64,000 bases of DNA from Methanosarcina thermophila TM-1 (GCF_000969885.1 NZ_CP009501.1:1488001-1552000); one strand, 5' to 3'; numbered from the stretch's first letter, positions 1-9,654 are shown. Notes: generated by a model from the sequence alone, not told the origin. Program-made: numbers and translations.

Positions 1-74
1 CATGATAATAAAATAGGGAATATTAAAGTAGAATAATGAGGATATAAACAGATAGGAAGGGTTAATTTGAGTAG

Positions 75-353
75 GTGGAGAGGGTTAGTTTGAATAGAGT
101 CCTGCTTTCTTTTATACTCATCTTAATTTTTATATTCGATACATCGAACACTCAATTATATGCCGGAACAGAAACTGTGGCTCATGTGGATACAAATCCG
201 TCAGAAAGCATTAAAGAAGCAAAAGTAAAACATAACAACAGCAGTGAAGTCTACAGGGATGGAATTGTAGATAATTTCGATAATTTTAGAAATCTAGGAT
301 TTCCGATCGAATATATCGGTTTCGCTTTCGCCCTCTTGCGTGCCGGTTTATAG
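75..353 (+). CDS. Small putative secreted protein, unknown function
   Basis: An open frame of 92 residues beginning at a GTG. Residues about 6-30 form a basic-then-hydrophobic stretch that looks like a signal peptide (VLLSFILILIFIF), followed by a polar segment with no cysteine and no motif I recognise. It ends in a short hydrophobic tail (FAFALLRAGL). The sequence after the stop gives no continuation I can recognise, so I cannot tell a complete small protein from the 5' remnant of a larger one. No strong ribosome binding site is visible. I do not recognise the family. Confidence 0.3.
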   Translation: MERVSLNRVLLSFILILIFIFDTSNTQLYAGTETVAHVDTNPSESIKEAKVKHNNSSEVYRDGIVDNFDNFRNLGFPIEYIGFAFALLRAGL

Positions 354-836
354 AGATGCGTATAAAATGCTGCTGAAGAAATAAGAACTGGTACAGGAAA
401 AAATACCATAGTTTACAGCTCTCACAATCTACATGCCTGGTTTTTAATTTTTCATTGTCCTCGACCTGGGCAGCAAATTTTAACCTCTAAAACCTCCTTT
501 TTTGAAACTTTTTTAATGAGACTAGAAGTTTATGAAAATTAATTACACCAGTAAAATTTATTTTTGTTGAACTGTTAACAAAAGAAAGATTATTATATAG
601 TAGTTTACAACTATTTTACATGGTTTTGGGGGAACTTTCTGACCTGCTATTTATATAGTCGCTTTGATTGTGATAATCACTTTAAGTCAAAAAACTCAGA
701 TTTCAAAAATTTAAACCTTAATTTCAACGAGTTTGATTCTGGTTTCGATGAATTGCTATAATATTCCAAATATCAACCAAGTCTCAAGTTTATTCAAATT
801 GTCAACTAATTTATAATTCATATGTTGAGGGTCTGA
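354..836. other. Long intergenic leader upstream of the YVTN/PKD gene
   Basis: No supported gene. The stretch is A+T-rich and holds the likely promoter region of the downstream surface-protein gene, with a TATA-like box near 649 and a small palindrome at 670-680. A GAGGG ribosome binding site lies just before the ATG at 837. Confidence 0.5.
649..657 (+). promoter_or_regulatory. Putative TATA box for the YVTN/PKD gene
   Basis: The sequence ATTTATATA matches an archaeal TATA box. Transcription would start near 680, giving a leader of about 155 nt. The palindrome GTGATAATCAC (670-680) lies right at the predicted start and could be an operator. Both are inferences from sequence only; another TATA-like string (TTATATAG) lies near 593. 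Confidence 0.35.
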
Positions 837-3800
837 ATGGAAGGGGCAAGAAATAATAGAATATTTAGGGGGAATATCTTCAATAAAGTTTTAGGGACAA
901 CAGCACTTGCTTATTTAATTCTGGTAAGTATAGCGGGCGCCTCGCCATTTGCATATATTGCAAACGAAGAGAGTGATAATATCTCTGTGATTGACACCGC
1001 CACAGACAAAGTTAAGGCTACGATATCTGTAGGGTCAAATCCTGTGGGAGTTGCAATTAATCCGAATGGGACAAGGGTATACGTGGCAAATGCTCATAGC
1101 AATGATGTATCTGTAATTGACACGGCAACAAATACTGTTATAGCCACGGTGCATGCAGGAAGTTCTCCTAAAGGAATTGCAGTCAACCCGAATGGAAAAA
1201 GAGTATATGTAGCGAATGAAGGCAGTAACAATGTTTTTGTAATTGATACCGCCACAAATACTGTTGTAAGTAAAGTGATTACAGGGAAAAATCCTGCGGC
1301 AGTAGCAGTAAGTCCGGATGGAAAAAAGGCATATGTAACAAACTATGGGGAGAAAACGATCTCGGTAATTGACACTGCCACAAACAAGGTTACAGCCACA
1401 ATATCCACAGGAAAAGGACCTGAGGAAATTGCGGTCACACCGGACGGAACTAAGGTATACCTGGTGAACTCCGATAACCGAAGCATCTCGGTGATCGACA
1501 CAGCAACAAACCGCATTACCAGCATGATGAAAGTAAGGGGGATTCCTTCTGGAGTAGCAGTCAGCCCGGATGGAGCAAAGGTATATGTAGCCAGTAATGA
1601 TGAAACTTTTAGCAGTATCCTGGTAATTGACACTTCTACAGACAAAGTTACAACCACGATACCTGTAGGACCCAATCCGGCAGGAGTAGCAGTCAGCCCG
1701 GATGGAAAAAAAGTATATGTAGCGATCAATCTCTATAACACAGTTTCTGTTATTGACACTGCAACCAATTCTATTACATCCACGATGCTTGTAGGAAGGA
1801 GCCCTCGTGTTTCAAGTCAGTCTATAGGTTCTATCCCGATACAGCCAGTTTACCCTCTGGCGGACTTTAGCAGCAATATTACATCAGATTATGTTTTTCT
1901 TTTAGAACCTGTGCAGTTTACCTGTCAATCGGAGAATGTAACAGAGTGGAGCTGGGACTTTGGAGACGGGTCTGGCTCTACAGAACAGAACCCCATACAT
2001 ACATATTCTGAGGTTGGAATCTATACCGTTACCCTGAAAGTAAGCAATCCAAATGGTACGGATACAAAGCTTGCTACAGCAAATGTTGTACCAAAAGGTG
2101 TTCCAGCATCTTCATATGCATATATTACGAACTTTAACAGCAACACAGTTTCTGTAATTAATACGAGTTCAAATACTGTTACAGCCACTGTACCTGTAGG
2201 AAAAAGCCCTCTTGGGGTTGCAGTCTCATTGGATGGAGCAAAAGTATACGTGGCGAACGTCAATTACAAGAGTCGTGGTACTGTCTCTGTAATTGATACC
2301 GCTACAAAAAAGGTTACAGCCACTATAGACATCGGGTACAAATACAGCCCTTGCGGAATTGCAGTCACGCCAGATGGGAAAAAAGTATTTGTGGCAAATC
2401 GTGATGTCAACAGTGTATCTATAATTGACACAGCTACAAACACGGTTATAGGCACTATACCTGCAGGAGCTAACCCACTTGGGGTTGCAATCACACCTGA
2501 TGGAAAAAAAGCATATGTGACGAACCGCTATAGCAATAATATTTCTGTAATTGATACAGGCACAAACAAGGTTATAGCCTCTGTAAAAGCTGGACTTGGT
2601 CCCTTTGGGGTTACAGTTAACCAGGCGGGAACAAAACTATATGTTACGAATTGTGAAGATGACACCATTTCTGTAATTGACACAAATTCGGATACAATTA
2701 CCGCCACACTGCCCGCAGGAAAATGGCCTATGGGAGTTGCAGTTTCCCCGGATGGAACAAAGGTATATGTGGTAAACGAAGGCAGTAACACTGTTTCCGT
2801 AATTGACACTGAAACAGAAACTGTTATAAATACTGTGAGAGTTGGAAGAAATCCTTATGGAATTGCAGTCAGCCCGGATGGAACAAAGGTATACGTAACT
2901 AACTTTGGCAGCGACGATAATCTAGGAAGAACGGTCTCTATAATCGACACAGCAAGAGGCAGGGTTATAGGCACGGTAAATACAGGTTTCAGCCCCATTG
3001 CTTTCGGTCAGTTCATAACTCCCATTCCACCACAGCCCTTACTTCCGTTTGCAAACTTCAGCAGTAATCTCACATCCGGTTATGCTCCCCTTTCTGTCCA
3101 GTTTACGGATCTCTCGAGGAATGTAGATAGGTGGAACTGGGACTTTGGGGATGGGTCCATCTCAAATCAGCAGAACCCAGCACACACTTACTCTATAGCA
3201 GGAAATTATAAAGTAACGCTTACAGTAAACAATGAAAACGGCACTGAATCTAGATCTGAAACAATAAATGTTCTGGCACATCCCGTATTTTCTGCATCGC
3301 CAACCTCAGGAAAAGCACCTCTTACTGTTAATTTTACTGATCATAGCACAGGCTCGCCAAACTCATGGAATTGGACTTTCGGAGATGGAACATATTCAAC
3401 GAAAAAGAATCCTGCACACATATATAGAGAACCGGGGAGATATTCCGTTACATTGATATTAAACGGAACAGGGAACCCCAATAGAGTAACGAAATCAGAC
3501 TATATCATGGTTTCAAATGGGAATGAAGCCCCTAATGCTGCTTTTTCTGCATCTCCAGTTTCAGGAAAAGCACCTCTTACGGTTAGTTTTACGGATGAAA
3601 GTACAGGATTCCCAACCTCAAGGAGGTGGACTTTTGGAGATGGCACATATTCAACAGGGGAGAACCCTGTACATACATACAGCAAAGCAGGATTATACTC
3701 TGTTACATTAACAGTAAGTAACGCAAATGGCACCAATACATTAACAAAATCCAACTATATTCTTGTTTCAAATGCTTTAGATGCTCCTGTCACCAGTTTC

Positions 3801-5834
3801 TCTGCATCTCCCATTTCAGGAAAAGTGCCGCTTACTGTTGATTTTACTGGTCAGGGAAAAGGAGCTCCAACTTCATGGAGATGGATTTTTGGAGATGGGA
3901 ATAATTCAACAGAGAAAAATCCTGTATATACATACAATAAACCGGGACTCTATTCTGTGAGATTGACAGCAAGTAATGAGAAAGGCAGTAACACATTGAC
4001 AAAGTCAAGATATATTGCGATCTCAAACGTCCTGGATGTTCCTGTTACCAGATTCTCTGCATCTCCAGTTTCAGGAAAAGCACCTCTTACTGTCAGTTTT
4101 ACTGACCAGAGCACAGGGGTTGCAACTTCATGGAGATGGAATTTTGGAGATGGAAATACTTCAACAGAAAGAAATCCTGTACACACATACAATAAACCAG
4201 GACTATACAACGTTACATTGACAGCAAGTAACGCAAACGGCAGTAATTCATCGACTAAAGTCGGCTACATTGCTGTTTCAGATGTTTTAACTGCTCCTGT
4301 TGCCAATTTCTCTGCATCCCCCGCTTCAGGAAAAACACCTCTTACGGTTAGTTTTACCGACCAGAGCACATGGGAACCGACATCATGGAGATGGGATTTC
4401 GGGGATGGAAATAATTCAACTGAAAGAAACCCTGTGTACACATACAATGAACCAGGACTCTATTCTGTGAGATTGACAGCAGGTAATGCAAATGGCAGTA
4501 ATAGGTTAACAAAGTTAGGCTATGTAAATATAAGCTCTGAAAACGGTGCTTTGATGTTGAATCATGGCGATACTGTTCCTGTAGCTGCCTTCTCAGTATC
4601 TCCAACTGAAGGAAGTATGCCGCTTACTGTCCGCTTTACTGACCAGAGTACAGGAGATCCAACCTCATGGAGATGGAATTTTGGGGATGGGAACACCTCA
4701 ACAGAAAGAAATCCTGTACATACATACAATAAATCAGGGCGATACTCTGTTACATTGACAGCAAGCAATGCAAACGGCAGTAGCGTATTGACAAAATCAA
4801 GATATGTTATTGTCTCAAACGTTCTAAATACTCCTGTTTCCAAATTCTCTGCGTCTCCTTCATCAGGAAGCATGCCGCTTACTGTTCGTTTTACTGACCA
4901 GAGTACAGGAGATCCAACCTCATGGAGATGGAATTTTGGAGACGGAAATAGCTCAACAGAAAAGAATCCTGTACACACTTACAATAGATCAGGACTATAC
5001 AATGTTACATTGACAACAAGTAATGTAAACGGCAGTAATGCACTGACAAGAACCGGCTATATCGCTGTTTCGAATACTTTAGCCGCTCCTGTTGCCGGTT
5101 TCTCTGCATCTACTACTTCGGGAAAAGCGCCTCTTACGGTTAGATTTACTGACCAGAGCACAGGAGATCCAACCTCATGGAGATGGACTTTCGGGGACGG
5201 AAATAATTCATCAGAGCGAAATCCTGTATACACATACCATAAGCCAGGTCTTTACTCTGTTTCATTGACCGCAAGCAATGCAAATGGAAGCAACGCATTG
5301 ACAAAATCCAGATATATTGCTGTTTCAGGCATCCAAGATGTTCCTGTTACCAGATTCTCTGCATCTCCAGTTTCAGGAAAAGCTCCTCTTACTGTCAGTT
5401 TTACTGACCAGAGCACAGGGTCTCCAACTTCATGGAGATGGAATTTTGGAGACGGAAATACTTCAACAGAGAGAAATCCTGTACACACGTATAATAGATC
5501 AGGACTATACAATGTTACATTGACAACAAGTAATGAAAATGGCACTAACGTGTTAACAAAATCCAGTTATATTGCCGTTTCAAATTCCCTTGTCGCTGCG
5601 TTCTCTGCATATCCGACTTCAGGGTCTGCACCGCTTAATGTTAGTTTTACTGACAACAGCACTGGATCGCCAGCTTCATGGAGATGGAATTTTGGAGACG
5701 GAAATACTTCAACAGACAGGAATCCTGTACACACATACAGTAGATCAGGAAGTTATACTGTCAGTTTAACAGTAAATAATTCGGGGAATATCAGTACTGA
5801 AACCCGATCCAGATATATTGCTGTTAGTGGATAA
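837..5834 (+). CDS. Giant surface protein with two YVTN beta-propellers and 12 PKD domains
   Basis: A 1665-residue exported protein. Residues about 17-38 are a hydrophobic signal segment ending near GASPFAY. Residues about 38-330 form a first propeller built of roughly 42-residue repeats (SVIDTATN, VAVSPDG, KVYVAN). One PKD domain follows (about 340-420), then a second YVTN propeller (about 425-725), then eleven tandem PKD domains to the C-terminus, each with a WxFGDG motif and an NPVHTY motif. YVTN and PKD repeats are typical of Methanosarcina cell-surface proteins and are thought to mediate adhesion or envelope structure. There is no C-terminal membrane helix or sorting motif; the last PKD ends at the stop codon, so the protein may be released, held by the N-terminal segment, or bound non-covalently to the S-layer. 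The ATG at 837 has GAGGG about 8 nt upstream. Confidence 0.93.
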   Translation: MEGARNNRIFRGNIFNKVLGTTALAYLILVSIAGASPFAYIANEESDNISVIDTATDKVKATISVGSNPVGVAINPNGTRVYVANAHSNDVSVIDTATNTVIATVHAGSSPKGIAVNPNGKRVYVANEGSNNVFVIDTATNTVVSKVITGKNPAAVAVSPDGKKAYVTNYGEKTISVIDTATNKVTATISTGKGPEEIAVTPDGTKVYLVNSDNRSISVIDTATNRITSMMKVRGIPSGVAVSPDGAKVYVASNDETFSSILVIDTSTDKVTTTIPVGPNPAGVAVSPDGKKVYVAINLYNTVSVIDTATNSITSTMLVGRSPRVSSQSIGSIPIQPVYPLADFSSNITSDYVFLLEPVQFTCQSENVTEWSWDFGDGSGSTEQNPIHTYSEVGIYTVTLKVSNPNGTDTKLATANVVPKGVPASSYAYITNFNSNTVSVINTSSNTVTATVPVGKSPLGVAVSLDGAKVYVANVNYKSRGTVSVIDTATKKVTATIDIGYKYSPCGIAVTPDGKKVFVANRDVNSVSIIDTATNTVIGTIPAGANPLGVAITPDGKKAYVTNRYSNNISVIDTGTNKVIASVKAGLGPFGVTVNQAGTKLYVTNCEDDTISVIDTNSDTITATLPAGKWPMGVAVSPDGTKVYVVNEGSNTVSVIDTETETVINTVRVGRNPYGIAVSPDGTKVYVTNFGSDDNLGRTVSIIDTARGRVIGTVNTGFSPIAFGQFITPIPPQPLLPFANFSSNLTSGYAPLSVQFTDLSRNVDRWNWDFGDGSISNQQNPAHTYSIAGNYKVTLTVNNENGTESRSETINVLAHPVFSASPTSGKAPLTVNFTDHSTGSPNSWNWTFGDGTYSTKKNPAHIYREPGRYSVTLILNGTGNPNRVTKSDYIMVSNGNEAPNAAFSASPVSGKAPLTVSFTDESTGFPTSRRWTFGDGTYSTGENPVHTYSKAGLYSVTLTVSNANGTNTLTKSNYILVSNALDAPVTSFSASPISGKVPLTVDFTGQGKGAPTSWRWIFGDGNNSTEKNPVYTYNKPGLYSVRLTASNEKGSNTLTKSRYIAISNVLDVPVTRFSASPVSGKAPLTVSFTDQSTGVATSWRWNFGDGNTSTERNPVHTYNKPGLYNVTLTASNANGSNSSTKVGYIAVSDVLTAPVANFSASPASGKTPLTVSFTDQSTWEPTSWRWDFGDGNNSTERNPVYTYNEPGLYSVRLTAGNANGSNRLTKLGYVNISSENGALMLNHGDTVPVAAFSVSPTEGSMPLTVRFTDQSTGDPTSWRWNFGDGNTSTERNPVHTYNKSGRYSVTLTASNANGSSVLTKSRYVIVSNVLNTPVSKFSASPSSGSMPLTVRFTDQSTGDPTSWRWNFGDGNSSTEKNPVHTYNRSGLYNVTLTTSNVNGSNALTRTGYIAVSNTLAAPVAGFSASTTSGKAPLTVRFTDQSTGDPTSWRWTFGDGNNSSERNPVYTYHKPGLYSVSLTASNANGSNALTKSRYIAVSGIQDVPVTRFSASPVSGKAPLTVSFTDQSTGSPTSWRWNFGDGNTSTERNPVHTYNRSGLYNVTLTTSNENGTNVLTKSSYIAVSNSLVAAFSAYPTSGSAPLNVSFTDNSTGSPASWRWNFGDGNTSTDRNPVHTYSRSGSYTVSLTVNNSGNISTETRSRYIAVSG
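3040..5820 (+). repeat. Tandem array of eleven PKD-encoding repeats, about 255 bp each
   Basis: Eleven repeats of about 80-95 codons follow one another without linkers. DNA identity between non-adjacent units is high: the unit from about 4036 and the unit from about 5338 share an almost unbroken 80-bp stretch, and the units from about 4590 and 4840 share long identical blocks. This pattern suggests recent duplication or gene conversion within the gene. Confidence 0.85.
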
Positions 5835-5870
5835 TGGAGGTAGATTTTAGAAAGTAAAAAGGGAAAATTC

Positions 5871-6563
5871 TTAAAGAACATACCAGTCTGTATCGTCGAC
5901 CGAGAGGTCTTCCTTAAGGCCGACTTTTCTTTTTGGCAGCTTAAGAACATCGGTAATCGCATCGGAAAGATCCTGAAGATACTCTCTAGAAGAGAGGCTA
6001 TTGTAAATGAAGGGCTTATTGGGCTGAATCATTTTCTGAATAGTTGATTCTTTCGGTACGATAATAACCTCTATATCGACCATTTCCACAGCTTTCTCCA
6101 TTGCAGTACGGAAATCCCCGATACAGTAAGCTATCCTGTGCTTGTAGTTGTTCCTTGTTTTTTCAAGGTAAGCTGCAAGCCTTTCGCTTTCCATTTTAAT
6201 GAAATCCCGCTTGATCTTTGATACATTACATTTTCCCATCATGAAACTGTAATGCATGAAAGGATACTGGGTATCAAGTTCCCTCGGCGTAACCCCGCAG
6301 GTTCCGAAGGTTACTATATGTACATCATCGGGTTTTGCAATCCCGAAGATCACCCTGTCGAATTTTTTATGAGAAGGGCTTTCATGATAGGGTTTCCTTT
6401 TGGCACAGGGCACGAAGATACAGAGTTCCCTGTATGGGGCTTCATACTCAGTCAGAACCCATTCATTGGCTCTTATCATATCCGGATGATAAATTACCCT
6501 ATCAGTGTCAAGAGGTTCTTTAGAGCGTTCATTTTCAGGAATAATCGGCTTCATAAACTTCAA
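5871..6563 (-). CDS. DUF5591-type protein related to the middle domain of archaeosine synthase ArcS
   Basis: A 230-residue soluble protein. The segment FVPCAKRKPYHESPSHKKF (about residues 50-68) resembles the Cys-rich DUF5591 motif found in the archaeosine synthase ArcS/TgtA2 family, which modifies position 15 of archaeal tRNA. Here the domain stands alone, without the TGT-like catalytic domain or a PUA domain. It converges with the surface-protein gene; only 36 bp separate the stop codons. Family assignment comes from the motif and overall length; the role (tRNA modification partner or unrelated hydrolase) is inference. Confidence 0.65.
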   Translation of the reverse strand: MKFMKPIIPENERSKEPLDTDRVIYHPDMIRANEWVLTEYEAPYRELCIFVPCAKRKPYHESPSHKKFDRVIFGIAKPDDVHIVTFGTCGVTPRELDTQYPFMHYSFMMGKCNVSKIKRDFIKMESERLAAYLEKTRNNYKHRIAYCIGDFRTAMEKAVEMVDIEVIIVPKESTIQKMIQPNKPFIYNSLSSREYLQDLSDAITDVLKLPKRKVGLKEDLSVDDTDWYVL

Positions 6564-6690
6564 GCTAATTGAGTCTGGAAATTGTATATATAGTTAACTA
6601 ATCTCGGCAGGCGCGGAGTTAGAGCACAGCTGCAGAATTGTAAGTTTAAAAGAAAATATTCTAAAAACCGAGCCAAACAAAAAAGAGTTA

Positions 6691-6751
6691 ATTGAAAGAT
6701 GAATAAGATTTGATAAAAGTATTGAAAGATAAACGAGATTTGATAAGAAGT
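6691..6751. repeat. Two-copy tandem repeat, about 30 bp
   Basis: Two copies of a unit starting ATTGAAAGAT and ending GATAAAAGT or GATAAGAAGT lie head to tail, followed by a partial third (ATTGAAAAG). They lie just beyond the 3' end of the aminotransferase gene. Read on the transcribed strand they are T-rich and might contribute to termination. Confidence 0.75.
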
Positions 6752-6784
6752 ATTGAAAAGACACATGGAAAGATCAGGCAGAAT

Positions 6785-7975
6785 TTACTGTTTTAACCTA
6801 TCAACAAAGTCTTCCATTCTTTCCAGGGCTTTTCTAATATCATCTATTGATGCTGCGTAGGCGCAGCGCAGAAAACCTTCACCTGCTTCTCCGAAAACAT
6901 CTCCTGGGATTGTAACGACTTTCTTTTCATCCAGAAGGCGTTCTGCAAACTCGGAAGAAGAAAGACCGGTATTCCCGATGTAAGGGAATGCGTAAAATGC
7001 TCCTTTAGGGTTGCAGCACTCAAGCCCTATCCTGTTAAAACCCCTGACGATAAAGTGCCTGCGCCGGTCATATTCTCTGACCATCCTCTCCATTTCCTCG
7101 TTACCATTGCGGAGAGCTTCGATTGCTCCTATCTGAGCGGTTATGGGAGCACAAAGCATGGAATACTGGTGGATCATCATCATTGAGTGTATAATTTCAG
7201 GTGAGCCCATTGCAAAACCGAGCCTGAGCCCTGTCATTGCATAAGCTTTGGAGAATCCGTTGAGCATGACAGTACGATCTTTCATTCCGTCAAGAGAAGA
7301 AAATGGGACATGCTTACCTTCATAAGTGAGGCACTCGTAAACTTCGTCCGAAATAACAAACAGGTCGTTCTCCACAACAAGATCGGCAATGTCCTCAAGC
7401 TCTTCCTGTGTCATAATCGCTCCAGTTGGATTATTAGGGAAGTTGAGAATTATTGCCTTTGTTTTGTCTGTGATCGCAGGTTTGAGGGCTTCGGCAGTCA
7501 GGCTAAAATCATCTTCCCTGTATGTGGAAACAATAACAGGCTTACCCCCTGCAAGAATAACAGAAGGCACATATGCAACATACGCAGGCTGGACGATAAT
7601 AACCTCATCGCCAGGATTGACAACTGTCCTTACTGCTATATCCAGAGCCTCACTTACCCCTGTTGTGATGAGTATCTCGGAGGAAGGGTCGTAGTCCAGC
7701 CCATAGCGCCTGTAATAGGTTCTGGAAAGTGCATCTCTGAGCTCTGGAAGCCCATAGTTTGAGGTATACGAGGTTTGCCCTTTTTCCAGGGAATGAATGC
7801 ACATTTCACGGATGTGCCACGGAGTAATAAAGTCAGGCTCTCCTACACCAAGGGAGATTATATCCTCAAGTCCGGAAACTAGATCAAAAAAGCGGCGTAT
7901 TCCCGAAGGTGGAATATTTTTCACAGCGTCGGCAACAAACTTAGAAGGATCGCATGGAGGTCTCAAGCAAAACAC
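6785..7975 (-). CDS. Class I/II PLP-dependent aminotransferase (aspartate aminotransferase fold)
   Basis: A 396-residue fold-type I aminotransferase. The PLP-binding lysine is in NGFSKAYAMTGLRLGF (about residue 238), with NFPNNPTGA and SDEVYE motifs upstream and the substrate-binding arginine region RCAYAAS near the C-terminus. Relatives transfer amino groups between aspartate, aromatic or branched amino acids and 2-oxoglutarate; the exact substrate cannot be read from sequence. An Lrp/AsnC regulator lies 65 bp upstream on the same strand, suggesting a two-gene unit with amino-acid responsive control. The longest frame starts at a GTG (7975) with no clear ribosome binding site; a TTG at 7966 has GGGTG 6 nt upstream and may be the true start. 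Confidence 0.9.
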   Translation of the reverse strand: MFCLRPPCDPSKFVADAVKNIPPSGIRRFFDLVSGLEDIISLGVGEPDFITPWHIREMCIHSLEKGQTSYTSNYGLPELRDALSRTYYRRYGLDYDPSSEILITTGVSEALDIAVRTVVNPGDEVIIVQPAYVAYVPSVILAGGKPVIVSTYREDDFSLTAEALKPAITDKTKAIILNFPNNPTGAIMTQEELEDIADLVVENDLFVISDEVYECLTYEGKHVPFSSLDGMKDRTVMLNGFSKAYAMTGLRLGFAMGSPEIIHSMMMIHQYSMLCAPITAQIGAIEALRNGNEEMERMVREYDRRRHFIVRGFNRIGLECCNPKGAFYAFPYIGNTGLSSSEFAERLLDEKKVVTIPGDVFGEAGEGFLRCAYAASIDDIRKALERMEDFVDRLKQ

Positions 7976-8040
7976 CCTATAGAAAACTATATGAGTACGT
8001 TAAATCGGAGAGGGGAGATCAGGCTTTAAGCCAGATCGTA

Positions 8041-8532
8041 TTAAAACGACACTGGTAGCCTTTCAATCGTTTCAGGTTCATGAAGGATAACACCATCTTC
8101 TTTATAAGTCTTGAGTACGAAGTGGGTTGATGTGCTCTGTACCTGATCAAGGGTTGCAATTTTCTCTGCAACAAAAAAAGCCACATCCTTCATCGATTTC
8201 CCTCGGACGGTAAGGGATATATCATAGTCTCCGGATAACAGCCTGACTGATCTGACTTCCGGAAACTTGTAAATTCTTTCTGCAATTGCTTGATAGCCCT
8301 GATTGCGCTCGAGGGTTACCTTCAGCTCAATTACAGCATAAACATAGTTTTCCCCGACCAGGTCCCAATCAACTATGGTCTTATAGTGCCGGATAACTCC
8401 CGTCTCTTCAAGTTTTGCGATCGTCTGGGAAACCTCCTGTGCAGACATACCTGTAAGGGATGCAATTTCTTCCGGACTTGTTCGGGCATCGTTTTCAAGA
8501 ATTTCCAGTATATGTCGAATTTTTTCATCCAT
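8041..8532 (-). CDS. Lrp/AsnC family transcriptional regulator
   Basis: A 163-residue regulator. The N-terminus has an AsnC-type winged helix-turn-helix (SPEEIASLTGMSAQEVSQTI, then GVIRHYKTIVDW) and the C-terminus a RAM ligand-binding domain (VRSVRLLSGDYDISLTVRGK). Such proteins form octameric or higher assemblies and sense amino acids. I chose the ATG at 8532 because GGTGA lies 5 nt upstream; a start five codons earlier is possible. It precedes the aminotransferase gene and probably controls it and itself. Confidence 0.9.
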   Translation of the reverse strand: MDEKIRHILEILENDARTSPEEIASLTGMSAQEVSQTIAKLEETGVIRHYKTIVDWDLVGENYVYAVIELKVTLERNQGYQAIAERIYKFPEVRSVRLLSGDYDISLTVRGKSMKDVAFFVAEKIATLDQVQSTSTHFVLKTYKEDGVILHEPETIERLPVSF

Positions 8533-8599
8533 GTAGGTCACCGGCACAAAGTAAGAGAATTTGATAAAGGGTTCTGTTTGCGGGAAAATTTAATTGAAA

Positions 8600-8977
8600 T
8601 TATTCGATTAATACAGCGTTTACGACTCCGTCCTGCCCAGGTCTGCTTGTAACTCTCGCAGTTCCAAGGGAAGTCCTTATTATGGAGCCTTTTGTCAGAA
8701 TGTTACGCCTTATGTAGTGCTTGTTTGCAGCATTGTCGACAACTGTCTCAATAGTGGTAGAAGTGGTCTTTCCGTCCTTGGGATTGGTCACATTTGCAAC
8801 ATTACACTGGAGAAGTCTTACTTTCCTGTTGCCACCCCTTGTGTGGATATTCTTCCTCTTTACTTCACTTATACGAGTTTCCGCAGATTCGCGGCCCATC
8901 TCGAACTTGCGCTTCCCGCGGGCAGCAATAACTTTCCCACCGGTCACTTTTCTTCTGGAGCTACCTTGCCATCTCAT
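8600..8977 (-). CDS. rps8e: 30S ribosomal protein S8e
   Basis: A 125-residue basic protein that starts [16 protein letters not shown] and contains [15 protein letters not shown] and [16 protein letters not shown] segments, all hallmarks of archaeal S8e (eukaryotic eS8). It is a small-subunit protein with no bacterial counterpart. Length is normal for archaea. It sits alone, with A+T-rich DNA upstream; a TATA-like TTATATTTA on the minus strand near 9066 would give a leader of about 65 nt. Confidence 0.95.
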   Translation of the reverse strand: MRWQGSSRRKVTGGKVIAARGKRKFEMGRESAETRISEVKRKNIHTRGGNRKVRLLQCNVANVTNPKDGKTTSTTIETVVDNAANKHYIRRNILTKGSIIRTSLGTARVTSRPGQDGVVNAVLIE

Positions 8978-9227
8978 ATTAAAACCTCATCGTGTGTTGA
9001 AATTGTTATCAGTGATTATCTTAATGATTATATCCTTAATGATTATTTCTGTACTTTTTGATTGTAAATATAATGTAATCCTGATGTGGTGATCGTGTCA
9101 GGGCAAAAGCATACCTGTCAGTAGCATAATTGCTCTGATTATAAATTAGCAGGAGTACATAATTAGCATATTTGCTATGGACTATTCAATACAAATAGAA
9201 TCGTATAAGAACTTTGCGATCAGGTAG

Positions 9228-9287
9228 CCAGAGAAACCTCAATTTTTTCTCTTGCTCTGGTAGAGTTACCCCTCTCTGAAAGAGGGG
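9228..9287. ncRNA. Possible structured RNA: two adjacent hairpins
   Basis: The first stem pairs CCAGAG (9228-9233) with CTCTGG (9255-9260). The second pairs CCCCTCT (9269-9275) with AGAGGGG (9281-9287) around a five-base loop. They lie in the middle of a long intergenic stretch and are much richer in G+C than their surroundings. They may be a small RNA or terminator; the strand is unknown. Confidence 0.2.
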
Positions 9288-9445
9288 ACGAAAAGATTAG
9301 AAACAAAGATTACGGAACTTTAGATATAAATATTGAATTTAACCCAAAGTAGTAGTTATATGAATTTAAAGAAAAATAGAATAAGTTTAAAAATAATAAA
9401 AAAATAATTAATTAGAATAATAAAAATTAATGAATTAAAATAATA

Positions 9446-9508
9446 AAAATGAGTGGATCATTTTACAAAAATGAATGATCATTTTACAAAAATGAATGAT
9501 CATTTTAC
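9446..9508. repeat. Three-copy 21-bp tandem repeat
   Basis: Two perfect copies of a unit reading AAAAATGAATGATCATTTTAC (9467-9487 and 9488-9508) follow a diverged first copy at 9446-9466. The unit contains the palindrome ATGATCAT. More degenerate pieces (GTCATTTTAC) follow to about 9545. It lies about 150 bp before the next gene and could be a protein-binding array or a slippage product. Confidence 0.8.
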
Positions 9509-9654
9509 TGGTTAAGTCATTTTACAGATTAAATCACTTTGCAGGTTAACACTGAGACATTAGTTTCTACTTAAATTATGACGCCCAAAAAGAGATGCAG
9601 TATTAGGAATGCAGCATTTCAGGTGAGAAAAAATAACGATTCGGAGAGAAAATA

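Larger units (their letters stand above)
8978..9654. other. Intergenic region of 677 bp with promoters, hairpins and repeats
   Basis: No supported protein gene. It holds the rps8e promoter, a repeated CTTAATGATTAT string near 9015-9045, two adjacent hairpins at 9228-9287, and a three-copy 21-bp repeat at 9446-9508. The rest is A+T-rich DNA. Confidence 0.5.

Noticed and set aside
1343-5545. Open frames opposite or in other frames of the YVTN/PKD gene
   Set aside because: They repeat with the PKD period and mirror the real frame, so they are shadows of the repeat coding sequence.
6560-6766. 68-codon open frame upstream of the DUF5591 gene
   Set aside because: It covers the promoter and the tandem repeat; Phe/Leu-rich composition reflects A+T-rich DNA.
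9446-9508. 21-bp repeats considered as a CRISPR array
   Set aside because: Units are directly adjacent without spacers and no cas genes are present.
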